DNA of 64,000 bases from Branchinecta lynchi (lineage: Eukaryota; Arthropoda; Branchiopoda; Anostraca; Branchinectidae), in the NCBI GenBank assembly GCA_023053575.1, contig JAKZAP010000008.1, positions 7,210,715-7,274,714 on the forward strand, in the 5' to 3' direction. The notes below the pieces were generated by a model, which was given only the letters and a program-made list of their open reading frames with translations, had not been told where the DNA came from and did not search any database. A program made the translations under genes and the position numbers. How positions within the stretch are numbered: the first letter of the stretch is position 1; each line of letters opens with the position of its first letter. This document shows positions 32,236-43,545 of the stretch, in pieces.

Positions 32236-34302
32236 AAACAAGAGCTGAAAGCTCATATGGCACTTGTAAGAACAGTTAGCATGTTTGTCAGATACGGTTT
32301 GCAGTTTTCAAGGCTGGATCTCTCTCCCGATATTCATTTCATCAGAAAATGGGCTTGATCTAGTAAATCTGAAATGGTTATACCGCTCGTTGACAACTGT
32401 TTCTTCCTCCAAACGATGATCTGGGGAGGGACTTTTTTTAAGCCAATCTGATGGAGTCCCTAACATGCCTGCTAAGTTTCTCGGTCATAGAACATCTGGA
32501 AGTAGGCTACCCTAACTCGTGATTATCGGAATTGTGGAAAAACCCCTCCAGCTCCGCCCACTGTTACGCGATCCGGTACTGTGTTGTCAATAATGTATCT
32601 ACGACTTGCTTGTCCTTCCCTCCAAGTCACATCCCGATCTCTAAATCTAAGCATTTCACGAGATTTCCGGCACCCCCACTCCATCCCCCCCCCCCCAGTT
32701 TTCGATCCGTGATCAGTTCCAGACTTGAAATTGATCATCTGAAACACTTGTTGTTGACACTTGACAAGTTTCATGCACGTCTGATCACCCGTTCTAAAGT
32801 TATGCATGTCACTAGAATCCGCATTCCCCTCCTTCCACTCCCCCGATGATCATCGGATCGGGAAAGGAACTATTTTCAAGTCGACCTGGAAGATTACCTG
32901 GGAGAGTACCTGGCGTGTCTGCCAAGTTTCATGGTCCTAGTACATATGGAAGTAACCTAACTCGTGATCACCGGAAATCCGCGAAAATCCCCTCGCAACC
33001 CTCTCTATTGTGACACGATCCGGTCAATAAAGTTTACGATTATCAGTTAATGCTTGTTCTTCCCTTCAAGTCCCATCCGATCCCTCGACCTTAAGCATTT
33101 CACCAGATTCCCGGTCCCCCCCCCCCCTCCAGTTTTCGGATTCAGTCCAGATTTGAAATTGAAAATCTAATACACTTGTCTTCACAGTTGTCAAGTTTCA
33201 CGCATGTCCGATTATCCCTTCCAAAGTTATGCATGTTTCTAGTTTCCGGATTCCCCATCCCTATACTCCCCTCGCGATGACTGGATCGGGGAAGTGATTA
33301 TTTCCAAGTTAATTTGGTTGGTTCCCTCACATGCCCGCCAAATTTTATTGTGCTAGCTTATGTGGAAGCGTTTCACGAGATTTCCGGTGCCCCCTCCAGC
33401 CTCCCCCCAGTAACCGGATCTGGTCCGGATTTGAAACTCAACATACGAAACATTTGTTCTTGACATATGTTAAGTTTCATACATTTCCGATTACCCGTTC
33501 CGAGGTTATGGATGTTACTTGTTTTCGGATTTCCCATCCCTCCACTCCCCCCCCCCCACGATGGCCGGATCGGGGAAGTAATTATTTCCAAGTTATTCTA
33601 GTTGGTTCCCTCATGTGCTGCCAAATTTCATTGTCCTAGCTTATGTGGAAGCGATTCACGAGATTTCCGGTGCCCCTCTCCAGCCCCCCCCCCACTGATC
33701 AGATCTGGTCCGGATTTGAAACTGAGCATCTGAAGCACTTGTTCTTGACATGTGTCAAATTTCATGCATGTCCGGTTACCCGTTCCAAAGTTATGCATGT
33801 TACTAGTTTCCGGATTTCCCATCCCTCAACTCCCCCCACGATGGCCGGATCGGGAAAGTGATTATTTCCAAGTTAATCGGGTAGGTTTCCTGATACGCCT
33901 TCCAAGTTTCGTCGTCCTAGCTTATGTGGAAGCGTTTTACGAGTTTCCGGTGCTCCCCCCCCCCCCACAGTTATCGGATCTGGTCCGGACTTAAAACTGA
34001 GCATCTGAAGCACTTTTTCTTGACATGTGTCAAGTTTCATGTATGTCCGATTACCCGTTCTAAAGTTATGCATGTTACTAGTTTCCGGATTTCCCGTCTG
34101 TCCACTCCCCCCAAGATTGCCTGATCGGGGAAGTGATTGTTTCTAAGTCAATCTGGATGGGTCCCTTACATGCCTGCAAAGTTTGATCGTCCTAGATTAT
34201 GTGGAAGTGCCCAAACTAGCAAAACCGGGACAGAGCGACAGAACGACAGAGCGACGGAAATTACGGTCGCTATATGGCACTTGAGTATGCTCAAGTGCCA
34301 TA
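32236..34302. mobile_element. R3 element copy 3, complete
   Basis: It opens AACAAGAGCTGAAAGCTCAT and ends in a perfect 13-bp hairpin, 34273-34285 paired with 34290-34302 around TATG. At least five units of about 300 bp carry GCCAAGTTTCATTGTCCTAG, CATGTCCGATTACCCGTTC and poly-C runs of 9-14. Near the end is a GACAGAGCGACAGAACGACA block, similar in style to the R1 GACGG block. Confidence 0.75.
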
Positions 34303-34624
34303 ACAAAACCAAAGTGATGTTCTTGCAACAGACAAATTAGTACTTGTGTATATTTCATTTTTAACCATGCCTGTCAATTTTCTGAAGTCGAAGTATAAAT
34401 AAAAATAAAGTTTATTTATTCGTTAAATTACCGGCACTGTATCTCTGGATCTCTATGCCCGGGCCTGCTATTTTCTCTTTACCCATCCATATGCATAGTT
34501 TTGGCGTCAAGGCTGGAACGAATTTACTATTTTCGGCAAAATATCATGCTGCGGGCTGATTGGGCCAATCAAGTCGCAGAGACCGTAGTTACCACGCTAA
34601 CTACACTCCCCCATTGTGTAAAAG

Positions 34625-34886
34625 TTTAACTGAAAAGCCAACATATTTTTGTGTCATTTAATTGAATACGCTGAATTACTTGGATTCTGCAAAGGGATTT
34701 TTTCATTTTCCACTATGTACTCCAGTTATGACGATCAGAATATCCGCGGCCGTCCCCACAACGAACATTGCTGTCGATTTATTTTTTTAAACTCGTCTTT
34801 TTGGCGGAATAAAAGCTTATTATTATTATTATTCTACTATGATACGGGAAATTTAAATCTAAACACAAACTCGGCTTTTCAGTGGG
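34625..34886. mobile_element. MITE, ACTGAAAAGCC-ended family (copy 2)
   Basis: The inverted ends are TTTAACTGAAAAGCC and CGGCTTTTCAGTGGG. It shares ordered phrases with 1-166 and carries an extra internal AATAAAAGC-(TTA)n tail at 34801-34835, which is probably a secondary retroposon insertion. Confidence 0.65.
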
Positions 34887-35100
34887 CAGAGGTGAGATCG
34901 GTGAAGATTGCTTAGTGACTGAAAATAAAAAGTAAAAATCTTTCTCGTGAGGCATGATACAAAAATACAAGCGTATAGAAGTACAACAAACCACATAGAA
35001 ATTTTATCATTTGAAAATCGATTATTCATGAATAGCGGAACAACGAAGTATCGCATTTTCAGCGGGTCTTTTTACTTTAGAAACTTAAAGCAAATAGTAC

Positions 35101-35182
35101 CTATTAGTTACTATTTCGAGAAGGTTGGAACGGTCAGCGTAGTACCCTTTCGTGACGTTGGAACGAAAATAGTAACTAATAG
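35101..35182. repeat. Inverted repeat, 18-19 bp arms
   Basis: CTATTAGTTACTATTTCG (35101-35118) pairs with CGAAAATAGTAACTAATAG (35164-35182) with one unpaired base. It is a possible MITE remnant. The rest of 34890-35530 holds nothing else I recognise. Confidence 0.6.
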
Positions 35183-35537
35183 TTAATGTTGTTAGAGGGG
35201 TTGAACACATTCCATTCCATATTCTGGAACCTGGGGTGTCTGACGCCCCAGACCTAAAGAAGTTTTTGGTCACGCTTTGTCTTCCAGACCGACATCGACA
35301 CATAGTAAAATATGTTCAACATCCGTCGTATAAAAATCAGGTGTTAACCTTTTAATATGGGTGATTTCAGGTTCTAGCCAGTGAATAATAACTGTCATGC
35401 ATCCGCCGTTTTATAATTTAGCGCTCCTATCGGATTAAAATCAAACTGGAAACGCTAATCCGAGTTGACGCGTAAAACTCGTCTCCAAAACGAGACTGAA
35501 AACCCAAGAATTAGTGAAGTTCAGCTAGATAGTTGAA

Positions 35538-36505
35538 CAAGACCAAACGTTTCGATGGGATCCCAAAAATATAACATTTGATTGAAACAATTGGGTCATG
35601 TCTTCGCCATTCAGTCTTCGTCAGATTCCCTGAATAGTTTTACTGTTAAAATATGTTCAAACATGGAGCCAGCATGTCTCCTTGCCCCGAAACCGAATCT
35701 CTAATCGATTTCAGAAACAACTTTGAGCTTCAACCAAATGTCCAGTTTCAGGCGAATTCGTGATGAACAATTTGTCCAGCAAAAAAACTAAGTTCAGCTA
35801 TGGATTCGGCGCTTATCCTTAACCCCTCAGTGAATAGTTTATTAGCTTATAAAACATACCTGCCTCTAAAGATGGGACTAAAGGACCATCTACGAACTTC
35901 ACCTGTACTTTACTAGTGAATCCTCATTGAACAACATCCTCGCTTGAACAACATATTTCCTCGTTTGAACATTATCTATCAACCCCTTCGACCTTCGATT
36001 ACACTAGATTTCTCCGACGCCCATAAAATAAACAAATGAATGTCGTCATCATCCACGCGAAGAGCTATACCGGTTTGAGAATAAAGGGGTAGGGACTGCT
36101 ATAGCCGAAAATTGGTCGACGATTTTCTTTTAACTTTTAACAGACTTTCCAGTTTTGGCCGGATTCTGGGCTAACTACTTGTCCGGCGAAAACATTGGTT
36201 TTCACCATCGTTTTCAGCATGTCTTCTTACCCCTAAATCGAACATCTAATCAACTTCAAATAAAACTTTAACTTTTATCAACCTTTCCGGTTTTGGCCCG
36301 ATTCCGGCTCCCGACCCCTAAATGTAGGACTACAGAGCCCATCTACGAACTCGACCTTACTCTTGACCAAAAGAATCCTCACACCAATTTCATCAACATA
36401 TCTCGTTCCCCTCAAGAGTGCGCACAACCGGACTGACGGACCGACGGGCGAACAACTTTTGCGATGCCATAGATATCCCACCACTTACATTTTGGGACCC
36501 CAAAA
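35538..36505 (+). mobile_element. R1 element copy 4, internally shortened
   Basis: It starts CAAGACCAAACGTTTCGATG and ends CATTTTGGGACCCCAAAA, in the same orientation as copy 1. It keeps only two or three tandem units and contains unrelated sequence at about 35840-36110. Confidence 0.65.
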
Positions 36506-36685
36506 AAGAACTAAAATAAAACTATGGCAAGCGAACAGTAACAACGATTAACAATTATCCGTAGCATCAGAATTAAAAAAAAATAGCTTTGGCTGAATGT
36601 TTAATCGTGATCTCGGACTGGCGTTTCCAATCGTACTAAATCCGCTAGAGGCGTTTAATAGCAAAACTGCGAATTATGAACTAAC

Positions 36686-39600
36686 CATTGGCAACCACCG
36701 GAGAGTCAACTGCGGCGGATTCTCTGTTGATCGTTTTCTCGATAATCGCTGTCTTCTGAAGACGAGGTTCCGTCAGGATTCCAAGAGCTTCACTGAGCTC
36801 CTTTTGGTTCATCAAGTTCTTGTTTGGATCAGGGATAGCAAAACCCTGGAAGCCTGGTCGGCAAAGATGCAAGGACTCCCGGCTAGCTAGCCGAGCTTCG
36901 TCTCGTTTTGCCGTATGCTCCAGATGGGACGTTGACATTCCGTCTAGGCTCCCCCTACGAGGCGCCGGGTTTGAAGTTTTAAGAGCAGTACTAGAGGGAA
37001 GATCAGGTACAAGTGCTGGGCGATCTACACTAAGACGACGAGGGTCCCTTTGTTGTACATGTTTCTTGATGCCATCAATGAGATTAGTTGGGGTAATGCC
37101 AGGGACAGTATCTGTCTGAATTGTTGGCGTACTTCCCAGACATGGTTCAGTGTTTGACTGTTGAAGCATCATAGCCGGTGGAGAAGGATTTCTGAAATCT
37201 ATTCTATTTCCAACCCCGGAGTCGAAAGGGGTCTCTGGTGGCGTTCTGGGCCCAAGCTTGGTCACATCGGTAGAAGCTTGTCTATGGTCAGGCCATTCGG
37301 TCGCTTTCTCGGTTGTTAGAGCGACGTTGATCTTTATGGGCTTAAGGTTTCCGTGGATTACCACCCTGGTTTGATTTCCAAGGTCTTCGAGGGAGTCTTC
37401 TGATGGGTCATTACGTAGCGTGATAGTGGCAGTATTTATTGGCGAAGCGAAGCTAACGGAATCTCGGGATTTAACAGGATTCGTACTCTGCTCGAGAGAG
37501 TCATAGGACAATCTCTGAGGAAGCATTGCCTCCAGCTGGGTAGGTGGCTCAGTTCTCACGTTCTTCTGCAGGTTTTCCCTGCACAATTCAGCATGTGGTG
37601 GGAGTGGCCTTGTATCTTGCTCGAGTGAGTCGTATGAAAGAATCGTAGGAAGCATAAGGGCAGGAGACTGCGGTGGGGGGACTACCTTCTTGATAGTATC
37701 CGTCGGAGGCTCGTCTTCAGTAATTATATCCTGGAGCTGTAATGGTTTCTCCGTTGGCTCAATAGAGTCGTAAGACATGATTTTGGGCAGCATCTTCATT
37801 TGTGGGGATAATATAACTCTTTCTGCCTGAGCGTCAGGGGTTTGCGCGCGCTCTAGCGATTGTTGCCCTGCTACAGCACTAAGCCTTGTGGTAGGGCTGG
37901 TTCCTGGCGGTCCTCGATAGGAGTTTTCCGAGCTGTAGGGCCTGAATTGTTCCTGTGTTATCGTAGGTATCGCCGACTGTGCAGCTTTAGGTGAGGCGCT
38001 GGTTGCCGTCTCCCGAACGGAAGAGGCGCTTCCTTGCTGAGATTCTTGGAGCTGTGTAGTATTTGTTACAGTCTTTGTAGCCCTATAAGGGGAAGTTACA
38101 GGGTGAACACCAGATTCGGAAACCTTTAATGTTATCAATGGAGAAGAGAGCTTTTCTGGTTCTGCCTTAGAAGGCTGATTTTGTTCGACCTCTTCTTCAC
38201 GGACAGACGCAGTTGGGGTTCGACCCGGTCTGCTCTGAGCTACCACAGGCAGCATGGCCTTCTTGGGTCTGTTAACTGTGGTAGTTGAAGTCGCACAAGT
38301 TCTGTCGACATTCGTCGATGCGGGAGCTGAGAACTTGGTGGAGGCAGGTGAAACCTTACTTGGGATATCCACTGACGCCTGTCGAGCAGTCGCCAGCCTT
38401 TCAAACGAAGTGATCTCAGCTACTTGGCGTGGCAGGCTGTTTCCGGAAACGTCCTGATTGCGGTTGGGTGCGGAAGGTTTCTGAACAGAAGGTTTTTCTA
38501 CCTCAAGATCGATTGCCTTAGTCGGTGATTGATGAAGGTTTATTACCCCTGTCTCAGGACGTTCAGAAGAGGCTTGCTTGGGTTTCGACAGGGCGGAAGG
38601 GATTCCCTCCTCAGCTATTCCTCCAGATGGCTTGCTTTGATGTGGTGCCGCAGGTCTGGCCTGTGCTTCAAGATGCTCAGCCACGGCTTGCTTAGAATTG
38701 ATCTGGACAATGGAGAGTATTGGCGGAGGCACCGGATTCTCAGTTCCTACCTTTGCTGTTTTGTTTGAGGCCGGTTCTACAGACACGATCTGCGCCAGAT
38801 TTGCTGAAGCGCTGCAAACCATCTGAGAGGACTTTCTTACAACAGCAGAAGTCGGAACTTCGGACGAATCTGGACACGCGTCAGCCGGAATGTCTTTTGC
38901 AGATACTGCAGCGGTTTTGGCAGCCGAATCCCCCTTCTGTGTCTCTTGACTTTGGAAAGTTTCAGCGCATTCTCCATGCAAATACACTGGAGTCATGTCA
39001 TCTAGTGCAAGGGCCGTAGGGACACTTGAGCTCGGGGATAATCCAGGCAGGTGAACATAATTGTCACCGACAGGCAGGGCGTTTGATGAGATCCTGGGAG
39101 TTGGGACTGTCAAAACCGAGACACAAGTCAGATCGATCAAAGCAGGTTCCAAAACAGTAGGGCCGGAGACGGAACCATTGGAATCTTTCTGGTAAGATAA
39201 GCCTCTGCTACCAGTGAAGGGTTTAGCGGTTTCATAAAACTCTTCAAACACCTCTGTGATTCTGTTAACACCGGCCAAAAGCTCTGCTGTTCTTGCCTCT
39301 AATCCAGATGACCCACTGATATTAAAGTTGTTCAGTACAATGCCACCTGTCGGTCCAGGGGTGGCAACCGGACGGAACCTCGACTTAATTTTGGCAGGGC
39401 TCTTTGTCCTTGAAGGAGTGGGCGATTTAACAACAGGCTTTGGTTTCCAGCACCGGTCAGTTTTTGGGCTTCCTGATGATGTTTCGGACGAGACATCTTT
39501 GTATAAATCTTGAGGGAGTGGAGTTAGGGGAGATTCTGTGGTCAGGTCACTGAAAGATGCCTCTTCACCAAAAGGCACAAAATCATTGCTCACGTGTCCG

Positions 39601-41322
39601 GCAAAGGATATGGCAGTTCCACTGGCTAAGCTTGCTTTTTTGCGAGCGGCGATGAGAGCCCTTAGCTGTTCAGCTTTACCTACAGGAATTGCATGATCGT
39701 TTGACACTGCATGAACCGTAACACCCACAGGAGCTCCCTCCGTAATCGACTGGGCTGAAGATCCATGCTTTTGCTGGAGTAGGGCACATTCAGAAGAAGG
39801 CCGGAGCTCCTGCGGCAGGGAAGAATTTTCTGAGGCGGCTGCGGTGATACTTTCTGGGGACAAACTTGGCCCATGTCCAAGCGCAATAGGACTCATTGCT
39901 TGTTTTCTAATGGTAACTGCAGTAGGTCTAACTGCTTCTTCGACGACAGCTGTCTTGACTGGCTTCGTTATTTCATCTTTTGAAATTTCTTTTTCGTCTG
40001 ATAAGTCTTTGACGATAAACTGGCCGGATTCATTCACGTTGGAACTGCTCTCTCTGTATGTGCAATAAGTGGGCATATATTTTTCGTTACGAGCTGCTCC
40101 TGCAGTTTTATTCACAGCTAAGTTACTAGCACTTTCTTTAGGCGATACATTTCTTTCTGAACTGTTCGCGGCTTCCGTCGCGGGTTCCTGATTGTAACTG
40201 CTCTCTTTTCTTGCAGGATATTTGGTAGATTCGGGTTTAACTTCAACACTGGGCTCAGAAGTATCCACGGGTTCCATCAGCTTTGGTTGAGCTTGGGCGG
40301 TCGCCTGCGCAGTTCGTACGAACGAAATTGTTTCTGAAGATGAAGATCTGTCTTCCACTGTTAGTGTGCTGCTCAATACTGGCGCTGAGTTTCCGAGGGT
40401 TACTGTATCACAACATTCTACAGAAGATGTCACGTCTTTAGTAGTACCAAGGTTTCCAATGGGCATTGTTTTCGTCGCCAGTAAGATTTTTTTCATTTGC
40501 ACACTCGGTGTTACTACCTTGGAAATTTCAATAGTCGAAGTCACAACTGATTCAACTGGACAACTACCACTAACGCCCAACTTGGGCGGGGCAGGGCCCC
40601 CCGATTTCTTCTCAACCCTTGTACCTTCCACTACTGCTACGTGGTTAGCAATGATTGTGGGTGCTGCAACTGGAGCGCTACTTGGGCCTGTTTTCTTTGC
40701 GCCAGGGACTCCTGGTTTAGGTTTCACTACAGAAGAGACACTTGCCTTGAGATCTGGTTTGCTTGAATCAGAGCCCGGACAAATAGTACTGGTCGCACTT
40801 TGGCCAGAAGCTTTTTGACTGGCTGTAGCAAGGGTCGGAGTTGCGGACTTACTGGTCTTCTGCTCCATCACTTGTGTCTTAGTTCCATCAGCTTTAGGCT
40901 CGATCTTTCCTGCTGTGGATACGAGGGTACCTTCCTTTCGAATTGGTACCTTGCCGCTAACAGCTTTGCTGTCTCCCTTGGTACTCGAAGGCTTATTGTC
41001 CGGTTTACACACATTTTCACATGTCTTTTTGCCCGATGAAGCAAAAGGCTGCTTTTGTCCATGACCTGGAACAGGTGGTACAGGACTACGTTTTCTACTT
41101 TTATGAGAGTCGTCCCCGACGACAGTACGCCTACTATCTGCTGCTCTACTTGTAGATGACTGTTCTTGAGAGCCAGGATCTCTTGGAGGCATTATCCTTC
41201 GAGAAGGTGGGCTTGGGCTGGAACCACTGTATCTTCCAGTCGGTTTTGTCGGAGATGTCACGTGGCGATCATAGTCGTTGTCATGTGTGTCATTCCAAGT
41301 AGGATTCTGGTTCGGTAAATCC
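36686..41322 (-). CDS. Gene Z exon 2, giant 4.6-kb disordered exon
   Basis: The acceptor GGTTCTTTCAG precedes GGATTTACCG. The single leading base completes an Arg codon from exon 1, then the frame reads DLPNQNPTWNDTHDNDYDRH, with no stop for about 1545 codons. The last codon base G precedes a donor, GTTAGT. If the donor were skipped the frame would stop at once (TAG at 36681-36683), a possible short isoform. The composition is Ser/Pro/Thr/Ala-rich with few hydrophobic clusters, so the protein is mostly disordered. Notable parts: a proline/basic KPKPVVKSPTPSRTKSPAKI stretch, and a motif repeated three times (SYDS[IL]E preceded by MLP, at about 37493-37525, 37622-37655, 37760-37793) that may be a peptide docking motif. 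The peptide QSTNPVKSRDSVSFASP follows. No known domain is recognised. Confidence 0.87.
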
Positions 41323-42370
41323 CTGAAAGAACCAAAAAAATACTAAGAACACTGAAGGCAAATAAGAAGTTACGGCTGACTGCGCTAAACGGATAAGCCC
41401 GCTGAGATTTATTACAGCGATATTTATGCCCTTCCTGATAAGGGTCCTCTTCAGGCTGTAAGCTCGAAGAACGAACCAGCAACAGAACTAATTAAGTTTA
41501 TAGCAACTTTAAATACCATATTTTGGGAAGTTACTTCTTAGGAATGGCTGGAAGTGAAGGCTAGTGCTGAGATCTCACTTTGGACACAGCTGGTGTTTTT
41601 GCTGTTCAGTTGGGTCACTGACATGGGAAAGGTTTTTCCGTATTTTGATTAACTTGGCCAATCGTTGTGACAAGCGCTAACTTTCCAAAAAAGACTACAG
41701 AAAAAAGAAACTGACCATGTCCTTTCCTATTGACATCATCCTTATTACACTTATTTCTAAGTGTAGTAGAACTAGCAGAACGCCTTTTGAAATTCCTTCC
41801 CAAGAAACGCACAGACATAAGCCGAGACACACGCGACTATTAACTACCGGGAACGCGAAATGGCATTCTCGGTCGAAGGAAACAGAAACCCCAGGCATAA
41901 TTCACAGTAAGGACGGAAGGTATACTTATAGCCAAGAAGTATTGTTTAAAATATGTCTCCTCAAAAGCGAATAAAACACATGAGTATGATGAAACTTGGG
42001 CCCTGTAGTTGACATACAACAAAAAGCTGGCGGTGTTTTGCTTTAAATAAGTAATTCGAAATTCGACCAAGGAGGAAAAGGCTATTTGCTAGCCTAATTA
42101 ACAAAAGACGATAGCCCATACATCACTTGCGAAGGCAGTTATGGGTTAAGAAAGAACAGGCGTGTATCAGGAGAACCAATAGATAGGCACAAATTTTGCA
42201 GCAATAATGCCAATTCGGCACTTAGAGTTGTATAAATAAACATATCTATCTACCTACCTATATAACTATTTTAAGCATGCTCCAAAGATGTCCTGCACCT
42301 CCCCCCCACAAGGTTTCCCCGATATACCAGTCGAACATCTTTATAAATATTCCTTCGGCCCAAGCTGACT

Positions 42371-42571
42371 GTTGTGACGATCGTAAGCTGTAGATGTTCA
42401 TATTTGATAGTGGAAAACAAATACGTCAGCTGAGTCACTTGAACGGCTTTGAGCCTGAGACTTTTGACCATTGCCAGGAAGGACCGAAATATAGCTCTAA
42501 TAAAATTGAGCTGACGTACCTCTTTTGCACTATCAAATACGAACATCTACAACTTACGATCGTCACAACAG
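42371..42571. mobile_element. R10 foldback element, arms of about 65 bp
   Basis: The left arm begins CTGTTGTGACGATCGTAAGC and the right arm is its near-perfect reverse complement, ending CTTACGATCGTCACAACAG. The pairing continues through TAGATGTTC, TATTTGATAGTG and ACGTCAGCT. The R10 head GCCCAAGCTGAC immediately precedes it. Confidence 0.8.
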
Positions 42572-42623
42572 TTGCCGGTTCCTGTCCGAACCTTTCAGCG
42601 GAAGCACTTACTCTTCGCAACTA

Positions 42624-42954
42624 CACTGTCGGAAGTTTCATAATAGATAACACAAGGATGCGCGGTTTCAGCAGACATGACTTGGGATGTAATGTGTTGT
42701 GAGTTCGAACGTTCTGCATTAAATATCATGCGTCACAAGCCTTGCCAGGAAGATCCTAAAACCGCCAAAAAAGTATCTGCTGACTTCTTCGATATCATGA
42801 TGTCAAATAAAATAGTCAGCAGATGCTTTTTTGGCGTTTTTCGGCTCTTCCTGGCAATGCTTCTTATGCATGACATTTTCAAAGCCACAACCGATTACAT
42901 TGTCTGCTGAAACTGCGCATCCTTGTATTGTCTGTTACGAAACTTCTGACAGTG
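42624..42954. mobile_element. Mariner-like foldback MITE, 331 bp
   Basis: The inverted ends CACTGTCGGAAGTTTC and GAAACTTCTGACAGTG are flanked by TA on both sides (42622-42623 and 42955-42956). The pairing continues inward (AAGGATGCGCGGTTTCAGCA, GCCTTGCCAGGAAGA, GCCAAAAAAG), so nearly the whole element folds on itself. There is no coding sequence. Confidence 0.78.
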
Positions 42955-42957
42955 TAG

Positions 42958-43240
42958 CAAGTTTCACCCCGATCAGATCCAATGTTCGAGGATAATGCAT
43001 GCCATATATTTCGGATCCCCCAGATCCCTCGAGTTCCACCACAGTTACAGGATCAAGTCAGACCTGTAAAGGGAACGATTGTTCGCGATGTATGCATGCC
43101 ACATGATTTCCAGTCTCCCCCCCCCCCCAAATTGGAGGATCCAATACAGAGCATCTAGGGCTTGTACTCTATGCAAATATCAAGTTTCATCCAGATGGGA
43201 TCCCTCCCTCAGGAGTTAGCATGGAACAACATTCCGGATT
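42958..43240. mobile_element. R3-like degenerate fragment
   Basis: It shows AGCAAGTTTCACCCCGATCA and ATATCAAGTTTCATCCAGAT phrases and a C run, in the style of R3 units. It lacks either R3 end. Confidence 0.4.
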
Positions 43241-43370
43241 TCCATTTGAGCCATTTGTTGATTTTCAATTAACAAAAAGCTCATCAAATTACTGTTCTGA
43301 AATCTGTGACTGTCTATAAGATCTTCAGTGTAAACAGATAATCTGAGCTTTTCCATTTATGCTAACTTAC

Positions 43371-43545
43371 CTTCTTTCTGCAGTTTGGTACGGCCGACCC
43401 CTTGCCTTTCTGTTCTGTGAGGACGAGAAGTGACCAAGTCTGTGTATATGCATCTGAAGGAAGTAACATGTTGTGAACTTTGTAGAGCATACTCTACAGA
43501 CTTTGCCCAAGATCCAATCCAGGGAGAACCGTGGACCATTCATTT
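43371..43545 (-). CDS. Gene Z exon 1 (first coding exon seen), C2H2 finger
   Basis: The acceptor TTTCTTCCAG at 43546 precedes AAATGAATGG. The frame gives MNGPRFSLDWILGKVCRVCS and on through KFTTCYFLQMHIHRLGHF, then GRPYQTAERR. Counting from ATG at 43543, Cys16, Cys19, His32 and His38 form Cys-X2-Cys-X12-His-X5-His, with Phe23 and Leu29 at the usual core positions. The His-X5-His spacing recalls U1/matrin-type fingers. The donor AAG|GTAAG leaves two bases that complete an Arg codon in exon 2. Translation from this ATG through all five exons is 2615 residues with every phase consistent. Because an acceptor precedes the ATG, a 5' exon exists that I did not find; it may be non-coding or may extend the protein. 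Confidence 0.75.

Larger units (their letters stand above)
30393..36685 (-). other. Gene Z intron 2
   Basis: The intron is 6.3 kb, from donor G|GTTAGT to acceptor CCTCCAG. It contains two R3 elements, a MITE, a small hairpin and R1 copy 4. Confidence 0.65.
41323..43370 (-). other. Gene Z intron 1
   Basis: The intron is 2.05 kb, from donor GAAG|GTAAGT to acceptor TTCTTTCAG. It carries an R10-like piece near 41385-41470, a foldback at 42371-42571, a mariner-like MITE at 42624-42954 and an R3-like fragment after it. Confidence 0.65.

Noticed and set aside
25184..34302. R3 elements as Helitrons
   Set aside because: They have a 3' hairpin but lack the TC start and CTRR end, and no insertion between A and T could be shown.
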